Below are positions 5,531 through 6,358 of a DNA stretch of 6,358 nucleotides, piece after piece (the stretch's first letter is position 1; each line of letters opens with the position of its first letter). The notes beneath the pieces are model-generated. The model was not told the origin of the DNA and ran no database searches. It saw only the letters and a list, made by a program, of their open reading frames with translations. Source of the DNA: an uncultured Acidimicrobiaceae bacterium (lineage in GTDB: Bacteria > Actinomycetota > Acidimicrobiia > Spongiisociales > UBA5794); contig CAMYJM010000160.1 in the NCBI GenBank assembly GCA_947258635.1, forward strand, positions 1-6,358. Direction: 5' to 3'. The translations under genes were made by a program, and so were the position numbers.

Positions 5531-6322
5531 ATGATCGCTACCCGGCGCGGTGATCTGCCACGTCTGGTTGGGATGGTCCACCTGCTTCCTCTACCCGGCT
5601 CGCCCGAGTTCGGCGGCGACTTCGACGCTGTGCTGGGACGCGCGGTGGCCGACGCCGCCACATTGGCCGATGCCGGGTTCGGCGGGATCATGATCGAGAA
5701 CTTCGGTGATGCGCCGTTCTTCGCCGACCGGGTGCCGCCGGTGACGGTGGCGGCGATGACGCGAGCCGCGCTGGCCGTAGCCGACGCCGTCGACCTCCCG
5801 TTCGGCATCAACGTCCTGCGCAACGATGCGCTCAGCGCGGTGTCGATCGCCGCCGCCAGCGGTGCTCGGTTCGTGCGGGTCAACGTGCTGACCGGGACGA
5901 TGTTCACCGATCAGGGCCCGATCGTCGGCAAAGCTGCTGAAGTTGCCCGGCTGCGGGCGGCGCTCGGCGCTGAGATCGCGATCTTCGCCGATGTGTTCGT
6001 CAAGCACGCCGTGCCCCCGGCCGGATTGACGCTCGAGCAGGCGGCGGAGGAAATGACTGGTCGCGGCGGCGCCGACGCGGTGGTCGCTTCGGGGTCGGCG
6101 ACGGGTAAGCCGCCCACGGTGGAGCATCTCGCGGCGACGAAGGCGGCGATCGGCGATATGCCGCTCTATGCGGGCTCGGGCACGGACGTGGTGAGCGCGG
6201 CCGCGTTCCTGGCGGCGGCGGATGGGCTGATCGTCGGGAGCGCCACGAAGCCGGGTGGGGATATCACGACGCCGGTGGACCCTGCGCTGGCACGGGCGAT
6301 TGTGGAAGCGGCCGGGCTGTAG
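5531..6322 (+). CDS. BtpA/SgcQ-family TIM-barrel protein
   Basis: The protein has 263 residues, full length for the family. Signature stretches appear in order: G14-M-V-H-L-L-P-L-P-G-S-P near the start, G-I-M-I-E-N-F-G-D-A-P-F (52-63), F-G-I-N-V-L-R-N-D-A (91-100), G-A-R-F-V-R-V-N-V-L-T-G (111-122) with T126-D-Q-G, D154-V-F-V-K-H-A, A-V-V-A-S-G-S-A-T-G (183-192), Y213-A-G-S-G and D231-G-L-I-V-G-S-A-T-K. These strand ends fit a (beta/alpha)8 barrel with a phosphate-binding C-terminal region. BtpA was named for photosystem I accumulation in cyanobacteria, and SgcQ is a sugar-operon relative; in non-photosynthetic bacteria the role is not established and an aldolase- or epimerase-like enzyme is plausible. 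No photosynthesis gene is present here. It follows the MDMPI-like gene by 18 nt and is probably co-transcribed with it. Confidence 0.9.
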   Translation: MIATRRGDLPRLVGMVHLLPLPGSPEFGGDFDAVLGRAVADAATLADAGFGGIMIENFGDAPFFADRVPPVTVAAMTRAALAVADAVDLPFGINVLRNDALSAVSIAAASGARFVRVNVLTGTMFTDQGPIVGKAAEVARLRAALGAEIAIFADVFVKHAVPPAGLTLEQAAEEMTGRGGADAVVASGSATGKPPTVEHLAATKAAIGDMPLYAGSGTDVVSAAAFLAAADGLIVGSATKPGGDITTPVDPALARAIVEAAGL

Positions 6323-6358
6323 CGGGATCTCTTGGCGCCGTTCAGGGTGATGTCGCCG

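Noticed and set aside
4721..5581. Long open frame on the minus strand (286 codons)
   Set aside because: It is antisense to the MDMPI-like gene, which has an intact metal triad, a good -10 box and a coherent neighbour.
6323..6358. Possible start of another gene or a terminator at the right edge
   Set aside because: Only 36 bases, with no hairpin plus T-run and no start codon with a ribosome-binding site that can be followed.

Overview
This is a GC-rich, densely coded chromosomal stretch that reads like a high-GC actinobacterium; an uncultured Acidimicrobiia-type lineage is a guess from style, not a demonstrated placement. Supporting signs are GC-rich third positions, GTG start use, a DinB/maleylpyruvate-isomerase-like protein of the kind common in mycothiol-containing actinobacteria, and first genes of transcription units that have a TAnnnT -10 box directly before the start codon and no Shine-Dalgarno sequence. 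I see no rRNA, tRNA, CRISPR array, insertion sequence or phage hallmark.

Layout. (1) 1-2032, plus strand: the 3' part of a gene for a CobT-like VWA protein, overlapping by 8 nt a gene for a CobS-like AAA+ protein. Together they look like the ATPase/VWA half of an aerobic cobaltochelatase, but no CobN or other cobalamin gene lies in the window. The ATPase has lost both of its usual magnesium-coordinating residues (Walker A Ser/Thr replaced by Asp, Walker B Asp replaced by Ser), while the VWA metal site is intact. This is the most unusual signal here. (2) 2037-3619, minus strand: a HAD-family hydrolase followed by a tandem GNAT acetyltransferase, joined by a GTGA stop/start overlap. This pair converges on the AAA+ gene with a gap of only 4 nt. 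(3) 3620-3682: a 63-nt divergent intergenic region that probably carries both promoters. (4) 3683-4726, plus strand: a long LOG-family (lysine decarboxylase-like fold) nucleotide-binding protein. (5) 4757-6322, plus strand: a two-gene unit encoding a DinB/MDMPI-like metal-binding protein and a BtpA/SgcQ-family TIM-barrel protein. The last 36 bases hold nothing I can call.

How the genes work together. The VWA/AAA+ pair almost certainly forms one complex. HAD and GNAT are translationally coupled and probably co-regulated, but their substrates cannot be read from the sequence. The LOG protein probably acts on nucleotide monophosphates. MDMPI-like and BtpA are likely co-transcribed without a known joint pathway. 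Apart from the first pair, this looks like ordinary housekeeping or accessory metabolism rather than a defence or mobile region.
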